From NCBI GenBank assembly GCA_937921775.1, contig CAKZUK010000001.1, forward strand, positions 1 to 64,000: a DNA stretch of 64,000 bases, in the 5' to 3' direction. Positions within the stretch are counted from its first letter, which is position 1. The number at the start of each line of letters is the position of its first letter. Below are positions 21,231-31,848 of the stretch, piece after piece. The position numbers and the translations under genes are program-made. This DNA is from an uncultured Saprospiraceae bacterium. Lineage in GTDB: Bacteria > Bacteroidota > Bacteroidia > Chitinophagales > Saprospiraceae. The notes below the pieces were generated by a model. It saw only the letters and a program-made list of their open reading frames with translations. It made no database searches and was not told the origin of the DNA.

Positions 21231-22331
21231 CTAAACATTAAACAAAAAATGCATAATATCGCCATCACTTACTACATATTCCTTTCCTTCCACACCCATC
21301 TTTCCAGCACTTTTTACCGCTTGTTCTGATCCTAGTTCAACGAAGTCGTTGTACTTAATAACCTCAGCTCGGATAAAACCTTTTTCAAAGTCAGTGTGTA
21401 TCACTCCGGCTGCCCCCGGTGCTTTAGTTCCAACTTCAATTGTCCATGCTCGAACTTCTTTTTCACCAGCAGTGAAGTAAGTGATTAGATTGAGTAGTTT
21501 GTAGCAAGAATGAATCAAACGATTTACTCCAGGTTCATTCAATCCCATCTCTTGAAGGAATTCAAGACGTTCTTCTTTAGTGTCAAGTTCTGAAATGTCA
21601 GCTTCCATTCCTGCACAAACAAAAATGACTTCTGCTTTTTCATCAGCTACCAATTCTTTGAAAGCCTTGGTGTGCTCATTACCATCAATTACTGAATCTT
21701 CATCTACATTACATACATACAAAATAGGTTTTGCAGTAAGCAAGTAAAGCTCTTGAATCAAGGCCGTTTCATCTTCAGAGTCAGAAGGATAGCTTCTGGC
21801 AGGCTTGCCGGATTCCATATGTTCATACAAGCGGAGACCCATGTCTAGATTTGCTTGATCTTCTTTTTTACCAGCCTTGGCTTGTTTTTTTAGTTTATCA
21901 ATTCGCTTTTCCATTGTTTCCAAATCTTTGAAAAGCAATTCCATGTCAATGGTTTCTTTATCCCGAACAGGATTGATATCTCCATCTACGTGAACGATGT
22001 TGTCATTGGCAAAGCAGCGTACCACGTGTACGATTGCATCCACCTCACGGATGTTTGCAAGAAACTGATTACCCAATCCTTCTCCCTTACTAGCACCTTT
22101 GATAAGGCCAGCAATATCTACAATCTCTATTGTAGTAGGTTGAACTTTTTGAGGGTTTACCAATTCGCTAAGTTTGTCCATTCTAGCATCAGGAACGGTA
22201 ATCATTCCTACATTAGGGTCTTTGGTTGCAAAAGGATAATTTGCAGCCAAAGCTTTTGCAGATGTAAGGGCATTGAATAGAGTAGATTTACCTACATTTG
22301 GGAGACCGACAATTCCACATTTTAAAGCCAT
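21231..22331 (-). CDS. ychF: Redox-regulated ATPase / Obg-like GTPase YchF
   Basis: GIVGLPNVGKSTLFNALTSA, DIAGLIKGASKGEGLGNQFL, TGS-like C-terminus. Confidence 0.96.
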   Translation of the reverse strand: MALKCGIVGLPNVGKSTLFNALTSAKALAANYPFATKDPNVGMITVPDARMDKLSELVNPQKVQPTTIEIVDIAGLIKGASKGEGLGNQFLANIREVDAIVHVVRCFANDNIVHVDGDINPVRDKETIDMELLFKDLETMEKRIDKLKKQAKAGKKEDQANLDMGLRLYEHMESGKPARSYPSDSEDETALIQELYLLTAKPILYVCNVDEDSVIDGNEHTKAFKELVADEKAEVIFVCAGMEADISELDTKEERLEFLQEMGLNEPGVNRLIHSCYKLLNLITYFTAGEKEVRAWTIEVGTKAPGAAGVIHTDFEKGFIRAEVIKYNDFVELGSEQAVKSAGKMGVEGKEYVVSDGDIMHFLFNV

Positions 22332-22432
22332 AGTTAATTTCTCTGTGTTATTTTATACAATTTCTTTTCTAACCGAGCGCAAAGGTAGCTTTTTAAGATA
22401 GCTTTGTAAATACTTTCGTAATATAAACTTCA

Positions 22433-23017
22433 ATGAATTTTTTAGCGCACTTATTCCTTTCTGGTGAGAACGAAGATATAATCGTTGGTAACATGATTGC
22501 AGACTTCATTCGTAATAAGGAGGTGGGGGATTATAGCACTAAGGTGCAAAAAGGCATATCGATTCACCGATTTATTGATTATTATACGGATAATCACCCT
22601 GAAGTACGTAAAGGGACACATCGGTTGCGGCCCCATCATCGGAAATATGCTCCAGTGCTTATTGACTTGTTTTATGATCATCTATTGGTACACAATTGGG
22701 GGCTCTACTCCAATGAAACCATTGAGAGTTTTAGTGATAAGATGTACGGAGTTTTGGAAAAAAGGATGGAGGAAATGCCTTTAAAATTGAAAAAGCGCTT
22801 ACCAAATATGATCGCTGCTGACTGGCTACCGAAATATGGAACAGAAAAAGGTATGCTGAATGTATTAGAAATGATGGATCGCCGCACCAAATTTCCCTCA
22901 GACTTTGCTTCTGGCTTAGACCACCTCAACGCTGACTTTGAATCCTATAGCGAAGAATTCAATAATTTTTTCCCTCAGATGATTGTATCTGTGAAAGAGA
23001 TGATTTCCGCAGAATGA
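22433..23017 (+). CDS. Acyl carrier protein phosphodiesterase family (AcpH-like)
   Basis: MNFLAHLFLSG...GNMIADF...GISIHRFIDYYTDNHPEV...FYDHLLVHNW. Confidence 0.88.
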   Translation: MNFLAHLFLSGENEDIIVGNMIADFIRNKEVGDYSTKVQKGISIHRFIDYYTDNHPEVRKGTHRLRPHHRKYAPVLIDLFYDHLLVHNWGLYSNETIESFSDKMYGVLEKRMEEMPLKLKKRLPNMIAADWLPKYGTEKGMLNVLEMMDRRTKFPSDFASGLDHLNADFESYSEEFNNFFPQMIVSVKEMISAE

Positions 23018-23060
23018 GGAATTTTAATTCAGATTCTAATTTGCGGCTATGCCGCATCGC

Positions 23061-23804
23061 TTAGCCTTCAAAGTGCAAACTAATCGTCAAGGTACGAGAA
23101 AGCACTTTTTCAATTACGTTTGACTGATCCAGATTATTATCAAAAATAAGAATATTGCTAATTCCGTGAGAAACTTTAATTTCAGGAGAGAAGATAAAGT
23201 AAGGGAAGAAGAACTGTACTCCTGCTCCATATTCAAATGCAAAATCAGTTGGAGCAATCTTAACCAATTCATCTGCTTGTCGGGTTCTGGAATCAGAAGC
23301 CACATCAAATGAATATTTGACTCCAGCGATCATAAATAATCGGACATCATTATAAGGAGCTGATTTGTAACGGATATGGAATGGAAGTTCTACAAATACA
23401 GATTCAATCTTTCGATTGTATGCAGGTCTGAAGTCTTTTGGAGCGGAATAACCAATATTGCGCTCAGCAAAGGATAGAGTAGGGAGGAATCTGAAATCAA
23501 AATAATCACCAATCTTCAAGTTACTCACAATTCCTAGGTTAAAACCTGGTCCAGTTACAGACTTAGCGGAGCTAATACTATCATTCAAAATGAATTGACT
23601 AGAGTGAAACACCTTAAAGTTAGATGAATTGTATCCTAGCGTAATACCAAAATAGTATGGTTTAGCTTGGAACTCGAGGAAATTGTAGTTTCCTTTAGAT
23701 GATTGTGCCTCAACGTTACTAGATACGAAAAAGGCTAAAATAGCGATTACAGCTATTTTTGTGAGGTGTAGATGGAACAAATTCCTAGTGTTAGTGCCTT
23801 GCAT
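23061..23804 (-). CDS. porT: PorT-family outer-membrane beta-barrel protein (type IX secretion associated)
   Basis: FQAKPYYFGITLGYNSSNFKVFHS; adjacency to ubiE as commonly seen in Bacteroidota. Confidence 0.82.
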   Translation of the reverse strand: MQGTNTRNLFHLHLTKIAVIAILAFFVSSNVEAQSSKGNYNFLEFQAKPYYFGITLGYNSSNFKVFHSSQFILNDSISSAKSVTGPGFNLGIVSNLKIGDYFDFRFLPTLSFAERNIGYSAPKDFRPAYNRKIESVFVELPFHIRYKSAPYNDVRLFMIAGVKYSFDVASDSRTRQADELVKIAPTDFAFEYGAGVQFFFPYFIFSPEIKVSHGISNILIFDNNLDQSNVIEKVLSRTLTISLHFEG

Positions 23805-24484
23805 TTGTTGTTATTAAATCCAGTTTTCTGTAATATGTTCACGAGCTTTTCGCCATCAGGGAATGCCTGTACAGAACGATAAAGATAGTCGTACGCTTTT
23901 GGGTCTTTCGAAGTAATTCTGCCTATTAATGGCAAAATGTACTTAAAGTAGAAATTAAAACCTTGTTTGAATGGAAACATGGTAGGTTTTGAAAACTCAA
24001 GGATGACCATTTTACCACCTGGCTTAAGTACTCTTTTCATCTCACCTAAGCCCTTTTCAAGGTTTTCAAAATTTCTGACTCCAAATGCAACGGTTACGGC
24101 ATCAAAGCTATTGTCTTCAAAAGGCAAATTCTCTGAATCGCCATGCATTAGTTCTATTGCTTTTTCCATGCCATTTTTGTCGACTTTTTTATGACCGACT
24201 TGTAGCATTTCTTTAGAAATGTCTAATCCAATGATTTTTTCCGGCTGAATTCGCTTCATCATCATGATGGGAAGGTCAGCTGTACCAGTGGCAACATCTA
24301 ATATTTGCTTGTGTTCAACGTCCTTTAGTTCATCAATAGCTTTTTTGCGCCAAGTGATATCAATCCCTAAGGATAGGAAATGATTAAGGAAATCGTAGTA
24401 AGGAGCAATAGAGTCAAACATCTTTGATACCTGAGTCTTCTTACCCTCTCCGTCTTTCGTGTATGGTTTTACTGATTTTTCCAA
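23753..24484 (-). CDS. ubiE: Demethylmenaquinone methyltransferase UbiE/MenG
   Basis: MFDSIAPYYDFLNHFLSLGIDITWRKKAI; AFGVRNFENLEKGLGEMKRVLKPGGKMVILEFSKP. Confidence 0.95.
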   Translation of the reverse strand: MEKSVKPYTKDGEGKKTQVSKMFDSIAPYYDFLNHFLSLGIDITWRKKAIDELKDVEHKQILDVATGTADLPIMMMKRIQPEKIIGLDISKEMLQVGHKKVDKNGMEKAIELMHGDSENLPFEDNSFDAVTVAFGVRNFENLEKGLGEMKRVLKPGGKMVILEFSKPTMFPFKQGFNFYFKYILPLIGRITSKDPKAYDYLYRSVQAFPDGEKLVNILQKTGFNNNKCKALTLGICSIYTSQK

Positions 24485-24865
24485 TTTATTAGTTTAAGCA
24501 ATAAGACAAATGGGGCTCAAAGATAGTTTAAAAATTTAGGATCAATTATTAAAATTAGTCATAGCTGACCCATATTTCTTCAAATTTAACCCAAAGGGCC
24601 TCAAAAAAAATATACGTCTAAATTATATGTAAGAAAATGTTTCGAAATTTAAGCTTAAAGCACCTCACGGGATGGGGTCACAAAAGGTATTCTTTCTATT
24701 GATGGGTTCTATTTAAGAATTCTTAGAAGTCAAGGAGTTTAAAGTGTATTTTGATTATTACTATGTCACGTTTTGAATGTTAAGACGTTAAAATAACCAC
24801 AATCCCGCTATAAATTGCGATCAAAGCGACTGAGGTCATCTCATAATTAACCGGTAGGAAGCATA

Positions 24866-24926
24866 AGATCTGTCAGGTTTTTCAATTAAGACAAAAACTA
24901 TGACGAAGTTGAAACCTGGCAGGTCT
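24866..24926. repeat. Intergenic inverted repeat AGATCTGTCAGGTTT ... AAACCTGGCAGGTCT
   Basis: 15-bp arms, 13/15 matched (two transition differences). Confidence 0.7.
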
Positions 24927-24987
24927 GCTTCTTTCCCCGCTTTACCCCTGGCCCCCATAGGCATGTATCTTTTAAACTAAATATAGC

Positions 24988-25656
24988 ATGAATATGATGA
25001 AACATCCAAGGGTAAGGCTAACGGGCATGTTGCTTTTTTTAACTGTTTTCTGCTTTAATCTAAACGCTCAGCGAGGAAAAAGCATTGATGGTTACATTCT
25101 TTTAAAAAATGGAAGCCGAGTAGAAGGAACTTGTAAAGTAGGCTCCACAATTACTGATAGAGAAGTAAAAATAACCTTTCAAAGGAAAGGTACAAGCAAA
25201 AAAAGAGTTTACAAACCAAAAGAATTATTAGGCTACGGCTATCAATCTACGGAAGTAGATGATTGGGGATCAGAAGATTCACGATGGATTCATTACGAAA
25301 CAATCAAAGTGGATTACCCAACCAAACCTTTCGGTTCTACCACTGTTTTTGTCGAACGGGAAGTAGAAGGTACAATCAATCTCTATTGTCATTACATTGA
25401 GGTAAGAAATAATCCCAAAAACCCTTACCGCTATGTATATTATATGAAAACAGAGGCTGGAGTGTACAAGAAATTAGAGGAAGATTCCTTTAAAAGTGCA
25501 GCCAAGAAGACGTTTAAAGATTATCCGGCTCTGGCCGCAAGAATCGGAAAAAAAGACTTTTTATATCGCAACTTAGATCGTATGGTCCGTGATTTTAATT
25601 ACTGGTCCGTTAATAAGCATGACAAAAATGAGTATCGGGTTGCATTGAAAGAGTGA
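24988..25656 (+). CDS. Hypothetical secreted protein
   Basis: Signal peptide GMLLFLTVFCFNLNAQ; intact 222-aa ORF. Confidence 0.75.
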   Translation: MNMMKHPRVRLTGMLLFLTVFCFNLNAQRGKSIDGYILLKNGSRVEGTCKVGSTITDREVKITFQRKGTSKKRVYKPKELLGYGYQSTEVDDWGSEDSRWIHYETIKVDYPTKPFGSTTVFVEREVEGTINLYCHYIEVRNNPKNPYRYVYYMKTEAGVYKKLEEDSFKSAAKKTFKDYPALAARIGKKDFLYRNLDRMVRDFNYWSVNKHDKNEYRVALKE

Positions 25657-25783
25657 ATAATAACGCACTAATAATTCTGTTTTCGGTGATTTTTTCAAAA
25701 TCATCCTTTCTAACTAAGCAAAGTTTTGCCCAAAACCGTTTAGTTAGTACGTTTTGAATTTGGTTTTTTAAAAGGTATGATTC

Positions 25784-25820
25784 AAAAACCGGTGTGCGCA
25801 CATGCGCCACCGGTTTTTTT
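25784..25820 (+). terminator. Rho-independent terminator AAAAACCGGTG ... CACCGGTTTTTTTT
   Basis: GC-rich stem plus T8 tract. Confidence 0.8.
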
Positions 25821-26297
25821 TGTAAGTAGAAGAGGCTTCTTTGATGATGGACTCTTGAGCTGTGAGATCGTCCTTAGCTTTGCCTTCACTGAGAGATCAG
25901 CTTGCTGTCGGGGCTTTCCCTTTACCGTGAATTAATATCGTGTAGTCAGCATGAAGCGTTATCTAGCCATTATCGCTTTATTTCGCATTGACTTTTACTG
26001 CTGAATTTCTACCATTTTGCAACTAAGATCTCTTTCATGGAAGTAAAATCAAAAAAAGTATAGAAAATTTACACTTTCATTGGATAAATACCCTTAGAGT
26101 ATTTTGTTATTTTTGATTTAAAAATAGACACAAAGTACTGATTAACAGTTAATTATGTTGTTTTCGTGTTTTCGTCCTGCCAAAGCGCTAATTTCAAGTC
26201 CAAAATGTGGATAAATACCTACGATTAGCCCTTGTTCTATACCTAAAAATCGACCGTTTTTTCTTATCTTCGCGCAACTTAAAAGTAAAAATATACA

Positions 26298-28898
26298 ATG
26301 GCTGAAGACAAAAGAATTATTCCTGTTAGTATCGAGGATGAAATGAAATCCGCGTACATCGATTACTCTATGTCAGTGATCGTATCACGTGCCCTTCCAG
26401 ACGTTAGAGATGGTTTGAAACCAGTTCACCGGAGGGTGCTTTTTGGCATGCATGAGTTGGGATTAAGTTATAACAAATCACACAAGAAATCTGCTCGTAT
26501 TGTTGGAGAGGTATTAGGTAAATATCACCCACACGGTGATACCTCCGTTTATGACTCCATGGTTCGTATGGCTCAGGATTGGTCACTCCGATATCCTTTA
26601 GTTGACGGGCAGGGTAACTTCGGATCAATGGATGGCGATAGCCCTGCTGCTATGCGTTATACTGAAGCTAAACTCATGCGAGTAAGTGATGAAATTTTAG
26701 GAGATATTGGAAAAGATACGGTTGACTTTAGAAACAACTTTGATGACTCTCTCCAAGAGCCGTCGGTATTACCTACCACACTTCCTAATCTACTTATCAA
26801 CGGAGCGTCTGGTATCGCCGTAGGTATGGCTACCAACATGATGCCGCACAACCTTACTGAGGTTATTGATGGTATTAGTGCAACAGTTGATAATGGAGAT
26901 ATAACCATTGAGGAGTTGATGACGCACATCAAGGCACCTGATTTTCCTACAGGAGGAACTATTTACGGGATGGAAGGTGTACGTGAAGCATTTGAAACCG
27001 GCCGTGGTAGAGTAGTGGTTCGTGGAAAAGCACGAATAGAAGAAGGCAAAAACGGAAAAGAAACCATCATCATTTCTGAAATTCCATATCAGGTCAATAA
27101 AGCAAATCTTGTCATCAAGATTGCTGATTTGGTTAATATGAAAAAAGTGGAAGGTATCAGTGATGTACGTGATGAATCTGACAGAAACGGTTTGCGTGTA
27201 GTTGTGGAAGTGAAGCGTGATGCAATGGCTAACGTGATTTTGAGTAAACTCTACAAATACACACCGCTTCAAAGTTCTTACGGGGTCAATAATATCGCTT
27301 TGGTAAACGGCCGCCCAAGAGTATTGAATCTGAAAGATTTGATAACAGAGTTTATCAAATTCCGTTTGGAAGTAATTGTACGTCGTACAACCTATGATAT
27401 AAATAAAGCAAAAGAAAGAGCACACATCCTTGAAGGTTTGTTAATCGCTTTGGATCACTTGGATGAGGTGATTAAGTTAATTCGAGCATCTAAGACTGTA
27501 GAAGAAGCTCGAGAAGGCTTGATGAGTAAATTCCAACTAAGTGAATTACAAGCTAGAGCAATCCTCGAAATGCGTTTGCAAAAGCTTACCGGTCTTGAAA
27601 GAGACAAGGTGCGTGCAGAATACGATGAGTTGCAAAAGACGATTGCTTACTTGCAATCTATTTTGGATTCAGAGCCAATGAGAAGAGATATTATTAAGGA
27701 AGAATTAGCTGACTTGAGGGAGAGATATGGAGATGAACGTCGTACGGACATTGCTTTCGCAGAAGGTGATATTAGTATCGAAGATATGATCGCTGATGAC
27801 GATGTGGTTATTACTATTTCTAACCTAGGTTATGTGAAGCGTACCAAGGCAACCGAATATCGTATTCAAGGACGTGGTGGTAGAGGATCAAAAGGTTCGA
27901 AAACCAGAAATGAAGATTATATTGAACACATGTTTGTGGCTACCAATCACAACCACCTCTTGTTCTTTACAGAGCAAGGACGTTGTCACTGGTTACGAGT
28001 TTATGAAATTCCAGAAGCCAACAAAACTTCGAGTGGCCGTGTGATTCAGAATATTATCAATCTTCCAAAAGAAGACAAGGTTAGAGCTTATATCAAAATC
28101 GAAGATCTTAAGGATGTCGATTACATGAATAACAATTACATTGTTTTCTGTACGAAGAAAGGTTTGATTAAGAAAACATTGGTTGAGCAATTCTCTCGGC
28201 CTCGTACCAACGGTATCAACGCAATCACCATCAACGAAGGTGATCAATTGCTAGAAGCTCGTTTGACAAATGGTAATAATGAAATCGTTATTGCAAATCG
28301 TGCAGGTCGCGCCATCCGATTCCCTGAATCAAAAGTACGTGCCATGGGACGTAGTGCTGCAGGGGTTCGTGGTATTACACTCGCAACTGATGGCAATGAC
28401 TGGGTAGTTGGAATGGTTAGTATTGATCCTTCTGATCCAGAACAAACGATTCTAGTAATTTCTGAAAAAGGAAATGGTAAACGAACTGCTGTAGATGATT
28501 ACCGAATTACCAACAGAGGTGGTAAAGGGGTGAAAACAATGCAGATTACTGAAAAGACAGGCCCACTTGTTTCTATCAAAATGGTAACAGATGAAGATGA
28601 TGTAATCATTACTACCAAGTCTGGAATTGTGATTAGAATGGACTTGAAAGAACTTCGCGTAATGGGAAGAGCTACTCAAGGTGTTCGTGTGATCCGATTG
28701 GATAAAAAAGATGAAATCGCAGATGTAGCAGTAATCAATGTAGCAGATGAAGAACCTGATGAGGTTGTTGATGCAGATGGAAATGTGATTGCAGCAGCTA
28801 CAGAAGGCAGTACTGAAGGTGCTGAAGATACAACAGATGAAACTACCGCTCCTGAGAACAATGATGAGGCGGATGCGAGCGAAGAGGAAGAAGAGTAG
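26298..28898 (+). CDS. gyrA: DNA gyrase subunit A
   Basis: [57 protein letters not shown] GyrA-box-like motif; C-terminal acidic tail. Confidence 0.97.
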   Translation: MAEDKRIIPVSIEDEMKSAYIDYSMSVIVSRALPDVRDGLKPVHRRVLFGMHELGLSYNKSHKKSARIVGEVLGKYHPHGDTSVYDSMVRMAQDWSLRYPLVDGQGNFGSMDGDSPAAMRYTEAKLMRVSDEILGDIGKDTVDFRNNFDDSLQEPSVLPTTLPNLLINGASGIAVGMATNMMPHNLTEVIDGISATVDNGDITIEELMTHIKAPDFPTGGTIYGMEGVREAFETGRGRVVVRGKARIEEGKNGKETIIISEIPYQVNKANLVIKIADLVNMKKVEGISDVRDESDRNGLRVVVEVKRDAMANVILSKLYKYTPLQSSYGVNNIALVNGRPRVLNLKDLITEFIKFRLEVIVRRTTYDINKAKERAHILEGLLIALDHLDEVIKLIRASKTVEEAREGLMSKFQLSELQARAILEMRLQKLTGLERDKVRAEYDELQKTIAYLQSILDSEPMRRDIIKEELADLRERYGDERRTDIAFAEGDISIEDMIADDDVVITISNLGYVKRTKATEYRIQGRGGRGSKGSKTRNEDYIEHMFVATNHNHLLFFTEQGRCHWLRVYEIPEANKTSSGRVIQNIINLPKEDKVRAYIKIEDLKDVDYMNNNYIVFCTKKGLIKKTLVEQFSRPRTNGINAITINEGDQLLEARLTNGNNEIVIANRAGRAIRFPESKVRAMGRSAAGVRGITLATDGNDWVVGMVSIDPSDPEQTILVISEKGNGKRTAVDDYRITNRGGKGVKTMQITEKTGPLVSIKMVTDEDDVIITTKSGIVIRMDLKELRVMGRATQGVRVIRLDKKDEIADVAVINVADEEPDEVVDADGNVIAAATEGSTEGAEDTTDETTAPENNDEADASEEEEE

Positions 28899-29187
28899 TG
28901 GAGGAAAGTGGCACTTGCAATGGATTTATAGTGTCCTATGAACGGTAAAGTGGGGTCTATTTTTGAATTAAGATTTTGGCTTTTAAGCCTAAAAAGGGCT
29001 GACTTAACGGACTTTAACAAGATTTGGCAGTTTCTTAACAGTAAAAAAAGACTTTGTTTTATAATTTTACCGTCAGTATAAGTGAATATCCTAGTTAACA
29101 AACTAGGCCATTTTATAATAAATTAAATAAAACGAATACTCTGGTATCATAACCACGATACTATTTCGAAATTAAACACATTAGAAG

Positions 29188-30528
29188 ATGAAAAAATTAA
29201 TTCTTGGCTTATTATCGCTTTTTGTAGTGGTTTCACTACAGGCACAAAGTGCTTCTTCTCTATATAAAGAAGCAAGCAAAGCAATGAAGAAATACCCTAT
29301 TGCTGAAGGGAAAGACAGTAAAGCTGAATATTTAGACAAAGCAATCATTGCAATTGGTAAAGCAGTGGCTGCGGAAGGTGAGTTGGAAGGCAAAGACAAA
29401 ACAAAGATGTTTTTGTTAGCTGGAGATATTTACAATGAGCAATGTGCGGCAGATCTTAAGTACCAACTTTTAGATAATACCTTCAAATCGGATTATCCTA
29501 ATTCTGCGCTTGATGCTTATAAAGCATACACTAAAGTTTTGGAAATTGCAGGTAAAAAGTATTTCAAAAGTGATGCAATGACTGGTTTGCGTTCTACTGC
29601 TGACCACTTAGGTAACTCAGGTCTTTTTGCTTACAAAGCAGATGAATACAAAAGAGCATATGATTCTTACAGTGCGGTACTTGATGTAAAAAGTATCTTA
29701 GATAAAGCAGGTAAGAAAGGTGTATTGGAAGATAAGACACAGATGAACGATCACAAATACATGTTAGGACTTAGTGCTTTGTCTGCAGAAATGAATGACG
29801 AAGCAGAAAGATTATTTGCTGAATTGACAGAAAACGGTTATGAAGAATCTGGTGTTTACAACGCATTATTTAAACTAAACCTTGAAGCTAATCCTGAAAA
29901 GGCAGAAATGTATTTAGCTGACGGACGTAAGAAGTTTCCTCAAGACAATGCTTTGATGGTAACTGAGCTGAACCACTACTTGAAGACAAATCGTTTTGAT
30001 GAATTGGTTGGTAAATTAGAGGCAGCAATTGCTGCTGATCCTGAAAATGTATCTTACTATTCAGCTTTGGGTAACACCTACGATAACTTGTTTCAAAAAG
30101 AAATGGCTGACAAGAACCTTGAGTCTGCTAATACTTACTTTGGAAAAGCATTGGAGTACTACTCGAAAGCATTGGAGAAAGACGGTACTTACTTCTTCGC
30201 AATTTATAATTCAGGTGTACTTTATGTAAATAAAGCAAACCTAATCATCGAAGAATTGAAGGTACTAGAAGATAAAGGAGATTACTCAAAAGCTGGTTTG
30301 CGAGCAATGGAAGTAAAGAAAGGAGAAGTTAGCGCTGAGTTTGACAAAGCACTACCTTTCTTTCAAAGAGCAGAAAGCATGAATGCGAACGATCTCAACA
30401 CGCTAAACGCATTGAAAGAAATTTATGCGCGTAATGAAGACTTTGAAAAGTCTAAAGAATTTAGCGCTCGTTTGAAGACTGTTCAGGATGGTGGTAAAAA
30501 TGAGAAGTCTTTCCATGAGAATAAATAA
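29188..30528 (+). CDS. Secreted tetratricopeptide-repeat protein
   Basis: Signal peptide MKKLILGLLSLFVVVSLQAQ; repeated TPR-like helical pairs. Confidence 0.8.
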   Translation: MKKLILGLLSLFVVVSLQAQSASSLYKEASKAMKKYPIAEGKDSKAEYLDKAIIAIGKAVAAEGELEGKDKTKMFLLAGDIYNEQCAADLKYQLLDNTFKSDYPNSALDAYKAYTKVLEIAGKKYFKSDAMTGLRSTADHLGNSGLFAYKADEYKRAYDSYSAVLDVKSILDKAGKKGVLEDKTQMNDHKYMLGLSALSAEMNDEAERLFAELTENGYEESGVYNALFKLNLEANPEKAEMYLADGRKKFPQDNALMVTELNHYLKTNRFDELVGKLEAAIAADPENVSYYSALGNTYDNLFQKEMADKNLESANTYFGKALEYYSKALEKDGTYFFAIYNSGVLYVNKANLIIEELKVLEDKGDYSKAGLRAMEVKKGEVSAEFDKALPFFQRAESMNANDLNTLNALKEIYARNEDFEKSKEFSARLKTVQDGGKNEKSFHENK

Positions 30529-30556
30529 TCTACGCTTTACAAGCTAAGATTTTCAA

Positions 30557-30600
30557 AAAAAGCAGGATAGCATTGAGTTGCTGTTCTGCTTTTTTTTATT
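30557..30600 (+). terminator. Terminator hairpin AAAGCAGGATAGCA ... TGCTGTTCTGCTTTTTTTT
   Basis: Stem with G-U pairs followed by T tract. Confidence 0.75.
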
Positions 30601-30776
30601 TTTGGTTGGGAGTCGCGACTTTGGTGAGATTGGAACATCTAGTGGCAAAGGAGATCTATAATCTAGTAGGTTAATCATTTAAAATAAATCAGCCAGGCCC
30701 CAAAAAAGCAAAAACGGTATTGAAGTCCAAAGTTCAGGAAGCAGCATACTTCCGAATTTGCATTAAAATAATAACA

Positions 30777-31721
30777 ATGAGTAGTAACACAAAAGAAGAA
30801 CTAAAAACAACACTCAAAGAGTATCAAGACCTTGACAGGGTTATTCGCTACATCGCTGATCTGGATGCTCAGATTGATGAGCATGAGCTTACTGTTACTA
30901 AGTTGGAAAATCACCAATTCAAAGAATTTGAGGATTTGCAAAAACTGGAAGGCAACAGTTTGAAATCTGTTTTTTATAAGGTACTTGGAAATAAAGAACA
31001 ACAGCTTGAAAAAGAACGCCAGGAGCATCTTCAAGCTTCTATGAAATATGAAGCTGCCAAGAAGTCCCTAGACTTACTGAGCTATGAACGTGGAGTGTTG
31101 GAAAAAAAGTTGACTGACGCTGATATACTAAAATCTAAAATCGAGCTACTGAAAAAGAAACGAGCCGGTGAGATCATGGCTAGTGGATCACTGGCAGGTC
31201 AGCGCATGCTCGAAATTGTAACTGAAAACGATGCACATCGTCACCTTCAAAATGAAATTGATGAAGCGCTATCTGTTGGAAGCCGCGCTTCTGATCTACT
31301 GGGACAAATCGTCAACAACTTGCGACAGGCTAGTAACTGGGGGCAATGGGACTTGAGTGGTCGCAGACGAACATCTAGCTATACCAAACATTCTTACATC
31401 GATAGGGCGAAGAGTCTTTCTCATTCAGCGCATAATGTATTACGTCAGTTTGAAATGGAATTGCGTGATGTTTATCGTCAGCAGAACTATGGATTGGATG
31501 TTGAAATCGCTTCGTTCTCTCGCTTTACTGATATATTCTTTGATAACTTAATTTCGGATTGGGTGATACAGCAGAAAATTCAGAATTCGCTTTCATCAGT
31601 GGTCGCAGTTCGTGATAAGGTGAATCGTTTGATGGGAAGTTTGCAGGCAGATGACAATAAGATATTGGACGATTTGGCTCGCTTGGAGTCGGAGTATGAG
31701 GCTCTGGTTATGAAAGGGTAG
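30777..31721 (+). CDS. Coiled-coil hypothetical protein
   Basis: ORF 30720-31721; more likely ATG at 30777 (MSSNTKEELKTTLKEYQDLD); long charged helices. Confidence 0.75.
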   Translation: MSSNTKEELKTTLKEYQDLDRVIRYIADLDAQIDEHELTVTKLENHQFKEFEDLQKLEGNSLKSVFYKVLGNKEQQLEKERQEHLQASMKYEAAKKSLDLLSYERGVLEKKLTDADILKSKIELLKKKRAGEIMASGSLAGQRMLEIVTENDAHRHLQNEIDEALSVGSRASDLLGQIVNNLRQASNWGQWDLSGRRRTSSYTKHSYIDRAKSLSHSAHNVLRQFEMELRDVYRQQNYGLDVEIASFSRFTDIFFDNLISDWVIQQKIQNSLSSVVAVRDKVNRLMGSLQADDNKILDDLARLESEYEALVMKG

Positions 31722-31740
31722 AGGAGGGTTTGAAGGAAAC

Positions 31741-31841
31741 AAGGTTTGAAGGATTGAAGACCCTTCTTAGATGTAAAAGGAGCGCTGGATTCGCGTATTG
31801 CACGCCATTCAATCCTTATGTCCTTCCATCCTTCAAACCTT
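31741..31841. repeat. Intergenic inverted repeat AAGGTTTGAAGGATTGAAG ... CTTCCATCCTTCAAACCTT
   Basis: 19-bp arms, 18/19 matched (31741-31759 / 31823-31841), between convergent genes. Confidence 0.85.
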
Positions 31842-31848
31842 ATTTTCA

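Noticed and set aside
26790-27425. 211-aa minus-strand ORF antisense to gyrA
   Set aside because: Sits entirely within the conserved gyrA frame and has low-complexity, non-domain translation; frame artefact.
28676-29101. Ser/Ala-rich 141-aa minus-strand ORF at the gyrA 3' end
   Set aside because: Antisense image of the Asp/Glu-rich GyrA tail.
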